From the NCBI RefSeq assembly GCF_026230105.1, contig NC_079477.1:8995001-9059000 (forward strand): a stretch of 64,000 nucleotides of DNA, in the 5' to 3' direction. The notes below the pieces were generated by a model. That model did no database searches. It had not been told where the DNA came from and saw only the letters and a program-made list of their open reading frames with translations. Positions 47,665-59,089 of this stretch are shown here, piece after piece; the stretch's first letter is position 1; each line of letters begins with the position of its first letter. Both the position numbers and the translations under genes were made by a program. This DNA is from Diorhabda sublineata. Taxonomy: Eukaryota; Arthropoda; Insecta; Coleoptera; Chrysomelidae.

Positions 47665-49387
47665 CTTAAGTTGGAATCATATGGAAAACTTTATTATTAG
47701 CGATTTCATGAAAAAAAGTTCTGGAAGGTCCAGAATTTAAAATGCAACCAATTTTTTTGAACCAGTATACGAGGTTTTCAAAAAATTTGAATTTTGTGCA
47801 AGAGTAAAGTATCTATATTTTTCACAATTCAGTAAAACGTTATAATGTAAAGTATTGGATTAAAAGTTATAATCAAATATGCAATTACAGCCATTGTGAT
47901 TATTTACTAATCATTCCGTATTAATTATTCTGACTGGATATAATTTATCTCTCTTACCTGTACAATTTACATAAGTAATGAATGCATAATAATTATTTAT
48001 TGTAGAATTTGAAAAATCCATACACAGAATTTTTATTAAGCAGAAACAAACATAATTATATTTTAATTCAATGTCCTACAGCTTCGACATATCCACCTTC
48101 TCTTTGTAAACATTTAATTGATTTTTTGTCAAACTTTCCGTATCATATTTGGAGTAAATTTTAGGCATTCTTCAGAAATAATCGTCTCAAATAGCCTACA
48201 TCATCAAATGGCCCTTGCTGATAAACCTGCTGTTTTAAGTAACCCCATAAAAAAAGTCGAGGAGAGTCAAATCAGCAGACCTAGGAGGCCAAATACCTTT
48301 GAATTACCTTCCCATTAAACATATTATCAAGCATTACTCTAACGTTTAAGGTACTATGGAAAGAAGCACCGTCTTGTTGGTACCAAATTGTCATACCTTC
48401 TTGTAACGGAAGGTCGTGCAAATGTCGACACCACACCATGCGTTCGTTTTAAAAGAATATTCTTTCTGAGTTTTTATTACAATGTTTGAATTACTGTTAG
48501 ACCACCAGCGACAATTTTGTGATGAGACGGTTCCGTTTGAAGAAAATGTTGCCTCATCGGAAAATATTATAGTTCTTGTAAAAAACTGGTCTTCAATCAG
48601 CTTTGCATGGATAAGAGCACAGAATTCAAAACGAATATCGTAATCCCTTGGTAGTAACGTGTGTACAAATTGCGGTTTGTATGCATGATATTTATTACCT
48701 TTCAAAATATTTGCCACTGTATCTTTACTTACTGAAGTAGTTTGGATTGCAGAGGCCCTTTTTCTCAATGACATTTTTAGGTCTTCTACGACAGAAAGCA
48801 TCACCTCAAATTCAGTATCTTCATTCGCAACCCGTTTATTCTTAAATTTATTTTCTATACTTCAAAGCATCAAATTTATTTAAAATTTTTGTATCTGTTG
48901 AATGCCTAATGTTCCTATGCGGATGCCTATTATTAAAAATATTTGCGGCCTGTCTATGTGTTTTATAATTGTCTCCAACAATTAACCATTTTTTCTTCAC
49001 GATTTAGTTAATTTACCATTTTTATTGTAATGTTATAAACACATACTTCATGTCAGGGCATCCTAGATTGGTTTAATCCTGCCAGAAAAATTAATACGGA
49101 ATGATTAGTGAATAATTACAAAACCTGAAGTATCATAATAAAAGGCTGTAATTACATATTTGAATATAACATTCAATTCAAACCTAAATTCAAATTTATA
49201 ACGTTTTTCTGAATTGTAAAAAATAAAGATACTTTACTCTTACGCAATATTAAAATTTTTTGACAAACCTCGTATACTGCTTTGAACAAGTAATATCTGA
49301 TGGTTGAATTTCAGCTTTTGAACCATGCAGAACTTTTTTTGCATAAAACCACTAATAAAAAAGTTGTCCATATGGTTCCTACTTAAG
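47665..49387 (-). mobile_element. Decayed Tc1/mariner-superfamily element with long inverted repeats
   Basis: The left arm (47665-47926) and right arm (about 49090-49387) are imperfect inverted repeats starting CTTAAGTTGGAATCATATGG / CTTAAGTAGGAACCATATGG. They carry indels, and TA flanks both ends (47663-47664 and 49388-49389). The interior holds a broken transposase gene in minus orientation. The architecture is the same as in the 43-kb element, but the end sequences differ, so it is a separate family of the same group. Confidence 0.8.
48080..49010 (-). pseudogene. Transposase pseudogene of the 47.7-kb element
   Basis: Minus-strand frames give an N-terminal remnant (AANIFNNRHPHRN near 48920), then an open 137-codon piece (48391-48804) with SVSKDTVANILK, a PRDYDIRFEFC segment, the first catalytic block FSDEATFSSNGTVSSQNCRWW and NAWCGV. 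In another frame at 48200-48310 comes a third-aspartate-type block read as WPPRSADL, where alanine replaces the proline before the catalytic aspartate, then DFFLWGYLKQQVY. The second aspartate block is lost. The protein is clearly related to the intact transposase at 43.5-44.6 kb. Stops and frameshifts inactivate it. Confidence 0.82.
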
Positions 49388-49389
49388 TA

Positions 49390-49990
49390 TATCGTTTTTT
49401 TTTTCTACTAAATTTAATTAAATTACTTTTGACTACGTAATAGTGGGTTTCATTAGGAGTTTGGAAATAAGGATTTTTAATTACGCAAGTGACAAATTCA
49501 CGGAAAGTCATGCAAGCCCAAAATAGTTATTTACGTTATAAGTCCAGGAAGTGATTTGGTACGGTACAAGATAAATCTTTATATGGACGAGGCAACGAAG
49601 GAGCCGAGTCAAGAATATCTAATCCAGTACCGTAATAATAACTTCACGGACGTATATGCTAATAACCTTTTTTTTTATATTGTTTTCGGTTTTCAATAAA
49701 ACCAAAATTATATTAAAATATCTTTAATTTTCCGGATTCAAATTAATACTAAAAAGTCGACTTTACAGTACAGTATGGAAAAAGAAACAATTTCTGGACG
49801 TGTAATGAACGATACTTTCCACTGTACTCATCTGGAAGCAATGCTAAAACGGATAAGAATTAAATTTAGATTATTTTATTTTCAAAGTACATAATCATCA
49901 TTCATCGTAATAGTACGAAACATGATTAACATTTAATTCATGTTAATTTTGAAAAATATACGAATATATGAAGAAAATCCAGATATTTCA
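49390..49990. other. No recognisable gene
   Basis: AT-rich DNA. A stretch at 49540-49650 is less AT-rich but gives no recognisable protein. Confidence 0.35.
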
Positions 49991-49993
49991 TGA

Positions 49994-50308
49994 AGCATAT
50001 TAGAGCAAGTCAGTGCTGGTTTGTTACCAGCAAAATTCAAGTGGAGTTATAAACACGAGTATGAACATTTTATGGAATGGCGAGATATACATCGTTTAGT
50101 TTGTGAAAAAAGCCAAGAATATGAAATCTTCCACGTTATGGAGTCAGTGCTAAAGAGTTATTTAGCTATAAAAGAAATTGTTGGTGAAACAAAATATCCA
50201 AAAACTATTGCTTTTTTGAAGCGGCAAGCTGTGGGCTATATAGCAAATCCATTACATTTTTATGCGAAGCTTCAGATGAACAATATCCACTGGCAAAAAT
50301 TATTTTAG
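49994..50308 (+). pseudogene. Unidentified broken coding stretch, faintly Tudor-like
   Basis: A stop-free frame of about 105 codons has the composition of a real soluble protein (WSYKHEYEHFMEWRDIHRLV, FHVMESVLKSYLAIKEI). It has no in-frame ATG at its head, and the same frame reads on above the stop at 49991 (YEENPDIS). Near its end, AVGYIANPLHFYAKLQ recalls the phrase that opens many Tudor domains (V-x-x-I-x-NP-x-x-FY). After the stop at 50309, other frames continue with coding-like text to about 50800 (DDLIRLSETV, ICGLKCKIQ-like). This suggests a decayed gene copy or an exon of a damaged gene. The Tudor idea is an inference only. Confidence 0.35.
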
Positions 50309-51224
50309 TGTTTGGGATCTTTAGCGCATGCCGTAGAGATGATTTAATACGTTTGAGTGAGACGGTATGAAAGAAAATGGGCGCTTTATTTCTGTGATAG
50401 AAGTATAGAAGTTTTACCATTACCCATGAGTGATTTACATTCGAGCCCTGTGCACTTTACCATAAATGTGCAAATCTACGGCCTGAAAATATGAACAGCA
50501 GGAGATTATTTGTGGCATACCTAAATCTTAGTTATTACGCCCAACATGTTGGACGCCATACTATCAGCGCTGTGCAAAATCTCTGAAACCTATACTTAGC
50601 TCTGATAAGAAATGGAGGATGGCGTTTTTTCAATGTAGCAGAAGAATACATAGAAGAATCCATAGAAAAAAAAATAGAAATATCATAAAAATTGTGCAGC
50701 TTAAAATGCAAAATACAGACTCTGTGACCTTTCATCATAAAAATAAAAACATCTGCTTCAACATCTTTAGTTTGAAAGAATGAAATACCGAGAGAATGAA
50801 CAATAAGTGTTACTATTAATACCAACGATTCCTAAATATACCAATAAAGTTGTTATTATTTTCAGAAAAATGTTGTTTCTTGTTATTATTCATTACAATT
50901 CTTTTTCTTATTTAGCGCACGGAAATAAGATCGGAGATCGAGAAAAACAGATTAAAACATAATAAAAAAATATATCATGTCTGACTGTGAACAATGAACA
51001 TTTCTTGCTGTCAATTCAAATATTCTTGGGTCGTTATCAAATTTGAATTAACCTCTTGGTAAATAACAATAAAAACATTTTAGAGCTTGTACAACCATCA
51101 CGAAAGGTACTAAACTTGAGGCTTGGTGTAGCATTGGAGTACAAGATTGTTCTGCGGCGCTACAAAACAAAACAAAAATCCCTTGAGTTAAGTGAGAGAT
51201 GGTTGGATGCTTAAAAATTCACTA

Positions 51225-51405
51225 AAAAAGTTCACTATTGATGGCTGCTAAACAAATACTAAACAACGTGGCGTCTTCAAACTTGAAACATATGCTGTAT
51301 AGATTATGTAGTTTCGAAGAGAGTGGTATTTTTCAAGCAGCTACCGCCATCTCTAGATCAGGTCAAGTACTTCTGGAGTCGTGAATAAAAATTTCTATAT
51401 ATTTC
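51225..51405 (-). repeat. Mariner 5' end fragment
   Basis: The segment TACTAAACAACGTGGCGTCT and its surroundings match, inverted, the leader of the mariner relic at 36.6 kb. Its other end (GCTACCGCCATCTCTAGATC, then AGTACTTCTGGAGTCGTG) matches the outer end of the relic at 0.9-0.99 kb. It is therefore a 5' terminal piece of the same mariner family with no transposase left. Confidence 0.7.
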
Positions 51406-51409
51406 TATA

Positions 51410-52630
51410 AAGTTTGTTCGTAATTGCCACTTCACTGTAGAGAAAAATGGATTTTTTGGAGATTACCAAATATTTAGCTCTCTAAAAGAATATTAGAGAT
51501 CCGTCTTTGAAATTGTATTGTATACCTTCTTATGAGCTCTAGTTGGATTCAGATTCAATTGGAGAAATTTTTCCTAATACATACTGTTAGATTCTTTTTT
51601 TAATAAGTAGATTTTTATTATAACAAAGTTGAGAATCGGTACGCAAAGCTTACGTAAATCTGTGTAATGTCTTAGAAATCAGTTCATTAACAAACATACT
51701 AGAAACTTTCAAACATTTTATCCATTTTAATGGTAGAATGGTCATTAGAGAATTGTGTACAACGGAACAATTATAAGTGGTAATTGGAAAACACATTTTC
51801 GAGATATTGGAATCATGTAGAGTATTTGCTAATTGACGTTTGGATTTTTGTGATTCGAACAAAGCTAAGAATTCAGTCAAATCTGTTTCGAGTACGCATT
51901 TAAATATAATTAAAAGAAGAAACGTTCTTTTTCACATACCGACTCATTACGTCGCTTAAGAGGTTGACATTTTCGAGTGTGCGATATATTGAAATGTTAA
52001 TTTAAATGACTGCTTGTTATCTGAGTGTGTTACAAATATCCGACGAAAAACTCTCATTTTCATCGAGTTTCTAAGAAACCCTCAAACGTGACAATCATCT
52101 TAATGTCGAAGTATTTTGATTGGTGTACATTTTCAAACTGATTGTAACCATTTTGGTGTATCAATTAATTAAAAGAGACTGCATTGACTTACACTGGTTT
52201 TGGTATAAACGGCATTATATGCATCAACAATACTTAACTTTTTTTACTAAGTTCTTACTGTTGAAAAGATACTTCTTTATTAGGATGAGGATACGTGTGC
52301 AAGGACTTTTAGTCCCAAATGGGCAGGTGTCTGAATTCGCAATATTTTTATTTCGCAGATATTTATTGCTTATCATTTATGCGCAATTACTGGGGCATGT
52401 TGAATATGTAGAGAATCACCACCCCTAAATTTTTTTTTTCAATTTTAGATAATTTTTTTTTAATTTTTTTATGATACAGCATTAGTAAATACATATAACC
52501 CTGAATTTTCAACCCTTTACAAGCTACCCCTATTTTACCATGACGATTTTTATTTTTAATAATTTCTTTTTTTCTTCTCAATTCAATTTGATCTTCCGCC
52601 TTCACCAGTCGATAACCGATCAACGATCAA
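51410..52630. other. No recognisable gene
   Basis: Short frames at 51650-51880 (minus), 52120-52428 (plus) and 52387-52623 (minus) show no recognised family. Confidence 0.35.
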
Positions 52631-52644
52631 TCGATCACTTTCAT

Positions 52645-53805
52645 AGATGGAGGCAGAACAGCTCATTCTGCATTTAAGCTGCCATTGGAAATTCAAAGAA
52701 ATTCAGATGCAATATGCAACAATCGTCTATGGCCACAGTGCTGAAACAATGTAAAATTATTTATTTATTAATCTGGGATGAATGCATTATGGCACATGAG
52801 ATATTAAAGGATATAAAAGGATATATAAAACAACGATAAATTATTTGGCGGCACTTTGTTACTCCTTTCAGGTGATTTCAGGCAAACACTTCCTGTTATT
52901 CCACGTTCAACGTACCCTGATGAAATCAACGCTTCCTTAAAATCATCGCGACTATGGCGTAATGTTGAAAAAGTACAGCTGACGGTGAACATGCGCGTTC
53001 AAATGCTTCAAGATCCGTCCGCCGAAACATTCTCTAAACAACTGTTAGATATTGGCGATGGGAAAGTTGCTGTACATGAAAATACTGGATGCATTAAATT
53101 ACAGACAGACTTGTGCACAATCATCGACTCGCAAAATACCCTCATCGATCGCATATTTCCCGACGTACACACACAATATGTAAATCATAAGTGGCTGGCA
53201 GAAAGAGCGATTTTGGCAAGTGAAAATGTAGACGTCAATGGATTAAATTTAAAGATACATCAGTTGTTACCTGGGACTTGAAGTCATATAAATCTATCGA
53301 TGCAGTTTGTGGTACCAACGAGACTGTGAATTATCCAATTGAGTTTTTAAATTCGTTGGATTTGCCAGGCATGCCACCACACAATTTACAATCGAAAGTT
53401 GGATCACCGATTATTCTCTTTCGTAACTTAAACCCACCACGGCTATGTAATGGCACACGATTAGTCATTAAAACATTAATGAAAAACGTTATAGAAGCCA
53501 TCATCTTGAATGGCAAGTTTCAAGGCGAAAATGTGTTGCTGCCACGAATCCCTATGATTCCGACAGATGTGCCAATTGAATTCAAACGCACTCAATTTCC
53601 AATTAGATTGGCATTCGGTATAAAGATCAATAAATCACAAGGCCAGACATTGTCTGTATGTGGCTTAGATTTGGAACACCATGCTTTTCCCATGGACAAC
53701 TATATGTGGCATGTTCTCACGTGGGAAAACCATCCAGTTTGTTTGTGTTGGCTAAAGACGGAATAACCAAGTATATTGTACACTCTATTGCGCTAAGAGA
53801 TTATT
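52645..53805 (+). pseudogene. Helitron Pif1-type helicase relic
   Basis: Helitrons are rolling-circle transposons whose protein joins a Rep nuclease to a Pif1-like helicase. This copy keeps the helicase only. It has GGRTAHSAFKLPLEIQ (52650-52700), a damaged IWDECIMAH Walker B region (52760-52800), LFGGTLLLLSGDFRQTLPVI (52837-52900), VQLTVNMR (52975) and an open run to a stop at 53279. A second open run (53281-53766) has GSPIILFRNLNPPRLCNGTR and FGIKINKSQGQTLS. A frameshift near 53702 restores ACSHVGKPSSLFVLAKDG and ends near 53805. The Walker A end and Rep domain are missing. The two long open runs suggest moderate age. Confidence 0.88.
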
Positions 53806-53924
53806 TTTTTTTTTAACTGCCATAATTGATAGTTACAATATGAATAATTATTTTTGATATTTAGATAACTAGCAAGAATTGTACATCCCCGAATTATTTT
53901 TATTGACCTAAATATATATATATA

Positions 53925-55640
53925 TATACATAAAACGTTCTTCACCGTCTTTCGATTCCCCGTTTCCATCTTTCCTGATCTTCCCAAAGATATCTATCCT
54001 TCTTGATACCCTCCCTCCAATTTATTCTTAGTCTTCCTCTCTTTCTTCTTCCTCGCGGTGTTCAATTTAAAATTTATTTGGGTATGCGGTGGTCTTCAGG
54101 CATTCTTTGGACATGTCCGTACCAACTTCTGTAATCGTATGCTGCCGTGCGTCTCCAATAATCCATTTCTGTGGCTTCAAGCATTTTTACTGTTTATTCT
54201 TTTAACGGCTAGACTTCGCTACTATATGTTGTTATACTTTTTATTATGCTATGTATATTTTCGATGTTTGTTTTCATTGGATATTTTTTTGACCTACAAT
54301 ACACTATTTAGCTGTCGAATTGCTTGTCTTCCTTGGTTATTTCTTTGTGTGATTGCTTCATCTAATCTCCCACCATTAGTGACTATCATGCCTAGGTATT
54401 TGTATTTTGTACAACGACTTATTTTTTGTTGTGTTTCTTCAAGTATTAAATTTTGTTGTTCTCCTCCAATACACATATACTCCGTTTTACTAAAATTTAC
54501 TTCCAGACCCCATTTCCTGTATTCCTCTACTAGCTTTCTTGTCATATATTCTAAGTCTTCGTAGTCCTGTGCCAAGATAATTTGGTCGTCTGCAAAACAC
54601 GGGGTATATAGTGTGGAATCAATTAGTGGAATGCCTATGTTCTTACATTTTCTTTTCCAGTGTGCTAGTGCGTATTCCAGGTATATCTTGAAAAGTGTGG
54701 GCGACAAACAGCATCCTTGTTTTAACTCCTTATTCATTGAGAATCCTTGTGAAACCTTGTTTCCTATTTTTAATTGGGACCTATTGTTTTCTTAAAGCTT
54801 ATGTACCGCGTTCATTATGACAGCATTTATATTTGTTCTTTCCAAGGCATCCCATAGTTTTGTTTGTGGTACGCTGTCATATGCTTTTTTAAGGTCAACA
54901 TACAAAAGGTGGAGCTCTTGATTTTTGGCGGAATTCTTATCAATTAATTGCGAGATCGTAAATAAATGATCAATAGTCAACCTCCCCGTTCTGAAGCCTG
55001 CCTGTTCTTCTGCATTCATGTTGCAATATACCTGTTCGATTTTATTTTTTATGATTTTTCCAAAAATTCTGGTTATTGTTCACAGTACTGCAAGTTCCCT
55101 GTAGTTGTCGCAGTTTTCTCTGTCCCCTTTTTTATATACGCTAGTCATGTAAGATGTTTTCCACTCTTCGTGTAGCGCTTAACCATTTATACACTTCTGA
55201 AAAAGCATTTGCATTTGGTGAGGAAAACGTTTTTCAGTGTCATTTTTAATTAACTATGGTGCTATTCGATCCGGACCTGGAGATTTTTAATTTTTTAGTG
55301 ACTGACAAACGTCTTTTACTTCTTCAATTCTAATTCTAAGCGGAGATGTGATAATATTTCTATTGTCCTGTCTTTGATTTTCGAACTCTGACCTTGTTTC
55401 TGTAAATAATTTAGAGAAATATTCATCCCATTTCTCTAATGTTATTGGCGATATAAGATTTTTTTATCCATCTTCTCGAAGAGACTTTAAGGTTCTCCAA
55501 CTTTCTGTGTTTCTGCTGCCTCCTAGGTAGGTGTTTATTTGAGTGCAGGTCTTTTCCCATGTCTCGTTTTTCTTTTTTGTTATAGCTTTTCTTACTTTTG
55601 TTTGTGCTTCTTTAAAATTTCTTTTATCGTTTATACACGA
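53925..55640 (-). pseudogene. RTE-like LINE copy with long reverse transcriptase region
   Basis: This 5'-truncated element reads on the minus strand from about 55640 (KNFKEAQTKVRKAITKKK). It continues through KSPGPDRI, TSVYKKGD and NYRELAVL (55080-55300), EEQAGFRTGRLTIDHLF, the first aspartate block LLYVDLKKAYDSVP (54880), KQGCCLSPTLF (54700), the catalytic CFADDQIILA (54590) and WGLEVNFSKTEYM (54500). The tail with GHVQRMPED and DQERWKRGIERR ends near 53930. A (TA)n run sits just past the 3' end at 53912-53928. Few lesions are seen: stops near 54795, 55250 and 55470 and a broken tail. The endonuclease domain is missing. Confidence 0.88.
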
Positions 55641-55644
55641 AATA

Positions 55645-56390
55645 TTAAAGTATATCGTAGGTCATAACGAGAACAAACGAAATTTGCCGTATTATTTCAA
55701 GTGAACTATATCCACAGGCTGAATACTATTTCACTTATAATTAGTATCTATACATTTTGTTTATCAATTACTGTAATTTTGTTTCTTATTTATTTATACT
55801 ATTTCTATCGGTGGGGTTAATTTATAAATATTGTCTTTTAAATGTAAAATAAATGTTAAATAAACTCGTTTATTACCCAAATTTCTTAAAAAATCTAGAA
55901 AAATAAAACAAATAAAAAAACCTACTTAGAAATTAGTTCTAAAAAAACCATATACAGCTCACTACTGTTTATAAAAAGCATATCAAACGCCCCAAATTTT
56001 AGAATTCAATTATATTCGAACAGGAATGGCTTCACGGAAAATGTTGTGGAATTATTCGTAACATCTCATTAATCTAATATCCAAATAACCAGTAAAGTAT
56101 GTACAACTGAGTTATACAAGATAAAAAAGATAAAATTACATCGCGCGAGCTAATCAGTCTCCGATAACGGCGCAGCTTCACTGAGATCTTGGCGTTCGAA
56201 ATCACCTTGAGAATCTCCTCGATTTCAAGCACCTCACCTGGGTTCGTATAAGTATTGAAAAAAGATAAGGTAGAAGGTATTTGGTTTTTCCATAGCTAGG
56301 TGTTTTGGGGAGAATCCATTTAATTGTATGGTATTTAGATATTAAGAAGGTTACATGGAATTTCCTGGGTCAGGTATCAGTTTGTCAAGT
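55645..56390. other. No recognisable gene
   Basis: AT-rich DNA. A less AT-rich stretch at 56140-56240 carries no recognisable frame. Confidence 0.35.
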
Positions 56391-56394
56391 GTGG

Positions 56395-56515
56395 ATGGAT
56401 TATCTTTTTATTGAGGAAATTTGTTCGGAGAAATGTTTACCTTTATTAAGTATTTTTAAATGCAAGGTAACATGGCATGGTCGTCACTATCATCAAAAAT
56501 ATTTAGATGTATTAA
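56395..56515. repeat. Dispersed repeat, copy A
   Basis: Shares with 61410-61535, in the same orientation and spacing, TTTATTGAGGAAATTTGTTCG, TTATTAAGTATTTTTAAAT and a CATGGCATGGTCGTCAC-type block. It is imperfect and of unknown family. The short open frames across it are unlikely to be genes. Confidence 0.45.
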
Positions 56516-57054
56516 TAAACAAAATTTATACCTATTCAACTGTTTCGATTTCTATTTTAGTTTTCGACTCTTTCCTTGTAGCTTCTTCTTAGGTTTCATC
56601 ATCAATTTATATTTTCTATTTATGGTTATATTTCAATTTCATATATTGAATGATAGTTCTTTTAATTTCAATCGTATTGACACATTTTCTACTAATCAGA
56701 ATTCATGACCAAATTGATTAGCGATATCAGTACCAGTTCCTTAGCGCCGGTGGTTGAAATAAATCATTTTTTTTTAAATTATTATGAAAAGTTGTGGTTT
56801 ATGAACTTGATCAAGCTATTTAAATATATTCCAATGTTTAAAAAAGGGAAATATTCAGCAATCTCATAATGCAATCATGATAAGAATTGCTGAATTAACT
56901 AGATTAAAGAAATTTTTGATTTACCGAGTAGTCATGAAAGGGGTAGCTGTGGATAATTCACAGAACCGAAAACCATGTAAATAAAAACTGAAATCAGTTC
57001 ACACAGCTACTCAAGATTTTATACGTAGGACAATTTTTAGTTGATATAAGGAGA

Positions 57055-57310
57055 ACAGGATTGCGACATTAGAAGTAATACAGCAAAAGGTAGCAAATTC
57101 TCCAGAATACAATTATACCAGTTTAGAAATATTGCGTCAAGTTTTTTCAGCATGTGGTTTTAAATACAAAAAACTAACTAAACGGATGCCAATAACCGAA
57201 TCGTCTGAGATACTTCATTGGCGACAAGATTATTTGCGTCAGATAAAAGACTACCCAAGTTCTAATAGACAAATGGTGTATAAAAAGGGTTCAGTTCATG
57301 TCTGGTACCC
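57055..57310 (+). pseudogene. IS630/Tc1-like transposase fragment
   Basis: The forward frame reads ENRIATLEVIQQKVANSPEY, then SLEILRQVFSACGFKYKKLTKRMPITES, EILHWRQDYLRQIKDYPSSNRQMVY and a damaged HVWYP. In a group of insect DDE_3-type elements the same order occurs: an LRxILxxxGFRYKKxxxRxxLxExxDIxxWRxxYLRxIRxYRxxxRxIVYLDET helix-strand leading into the first aspartate. Here the LDET block is destroyed right after VY. No upstream start and no downstream catalytic part exist. Confidence 0.6.
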
Positions 57311-57319
57311 TGTTTAAAC

Positions 57320-58840
57320 CAAACGCCCTTACAGAGAGGTACATTTTACGTTTCATAATTTAACATTCAGTTTTAACAAGTTAACGACGTATAATAATGA
57401 TTTTTTTTCTAAGTTCCAAGTAGGACTACTTAAGTGCATCTGTCTAAATAACGGCGTCTAATGTCGTCCAATTTAAAATGATTCGAATGTCTTTTAACGA
57501 ATTATTTCTCGTATAAAATATACTTATGTAAAGAAATAATATTTCTTTAGATTTAATATGGTTTACTTTATTTATCTGTGGGTTATGATGTCTATGATAG
57601 ATCTATCATGGATGTCACAAATGTCACTGTCACAAGTGTCCATTTTGATTGATTAGAATAAGATAATAGAGGTTAACTCATGTAGGTCAAGAAATATTGC
57701 TTATTTAAGAAAGAATTGAAGAAATAAACATTAAATAGCGTTTATTTCAATTAATTTGAAAATCATCTTATACATATTTTCAAAAGTATTTATAAAAATA
57801 ATAAATTTATAAAATGAGGTATCTACGCCTATGGTAGATCAAAAATGAAATTGTCGGCAATTGTTTTTATAATCTGCAATTGATATTCGAAGAACTATAA
57901 CATCTCGAAAAGTTAGTGACAAGTAGTTCTTATGACAGCGGATCCATGCGGAAATGAATTTTGAATTAATAACAAAGAGATTAAACACACCGAACGATTC
58001 ACTAACCATGAAATTACCTTGAGTAGCGAATCAACTGTAGATTCAATCCACAGAACTTCCATTTAATCGTATTTCATCTTGTAATAAATTGAATTGATTG
58101 GAAATCGCGTCGATACCTGCTCGAAAGATATGAACTTAACAAACAAGTTTTAATTTGCTTGTTTCCATGTGCGATAATGGATAAAAATTATATCGTATAA
58201 AGAAATAACAAATGAATGAAGAAATATAACCAACTAATACTTCACACTGTAAATTTGAGTTCTATATATCTAATGGATATATCTTAACAGGTGATAAAAA
58301 AATGAATATATTCTTTCAATCATAAAACTCAATATGACAACCATTACATTCCACTGACATCCACAATCGACTAAAGCATCAAATAGAATAGTCAGTAATG
58401 AAAGCAATATCCTATCACAATAGATGGAAGATATGATAATAAAGCGTATCGACCATTTTTTGGCAACTACCACCCTTATAAATGTCAACGGTTCATTGTT
58501 AACCCTCAGGGGTGCTATGACCCTATTTGTTATGGCTACTTAGTGACACATTCACGGTAAGTAATGAATAAAACACGGTAGGCTATACGCCAGTGGCGTC
58601 GTTAATGTATTTAAAAAAGGTTTATGGAAATGAATGCATGAAAATACTGTTCATCAGAAGTAAGATGGCATTTGAGATTTGGGTGCGCAGCGATATCTAC
58701 AAATTTCTTTCACCAATATCGCGAAACGTAATATGCAGGGACTACTTTTGGGACGTTCATTTGGTGTTACAATTTATGAAGCGTGAAGCCTAAAGTCCAA
58801 GGTAAGAACTCACTTTACCCACAAATAGGAAACAAAATGA
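57320..58840. other. No recognisable gene; a 16-bp perfect palindrome
   Basis: AT-rich DNA. ATGATAGATCTATCAT at 57594-57609 is a perfect palindrome, followed by GTCAC-rich sequence (57615-57645). A 66-codon frame at 58593-58793 has no recognised family. Confidence 0.35.
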
Positions 58841-58849
58841 AGAAAAATG

Positions 58850-59080
58850 TAAGGTAAATGAACAAAAATCGATTGTTTTTGACGATGCTGATGAATGCAT
58901 ATTAAGAAAGATAGTTTACAATTTCTATGTCACCCACAAAATTCGTCGAGACGTCGAGAAAAGGTCACGAAAAAATGTGTGGATAAGGATTATCATGGAA
59001 GTTATGAAAGCTTTAGAAATAATATGGGATAAATCCGCTTCCGTTGGAAAAAATTCAAACGGATCGGTGCGAAATTCTAC
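58850..59080 (+). pseudogene. IS630/Tc1-like transposase N-terminal fragment
   Basis: The forward frame reads KSIVFDDADECILRKIVYNFYVTHKIRRDVEK, then a diverged stretch, then (shifted) a FRWKKFKR-type piece. This fits the N-terminal part of the element group noted at 57.06-57.31 kb (I-DDFDKxxIRRxVxxFY, then LRxIGFRWKK). It overlaps only slightly in protein coordinates with that fragment, so both could be pieces of related copies. Inactive. Confidence 0.5.
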
Positions 59081-59089
59081 TTTTACGTA

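Noticed and set aside
54058..54564. 168-codon forward open frame
   Set aside because: It is the antisense shadow of the RTE-like reverse transcriptase read on the other strand. Its hydrophobic composition is a by-product.
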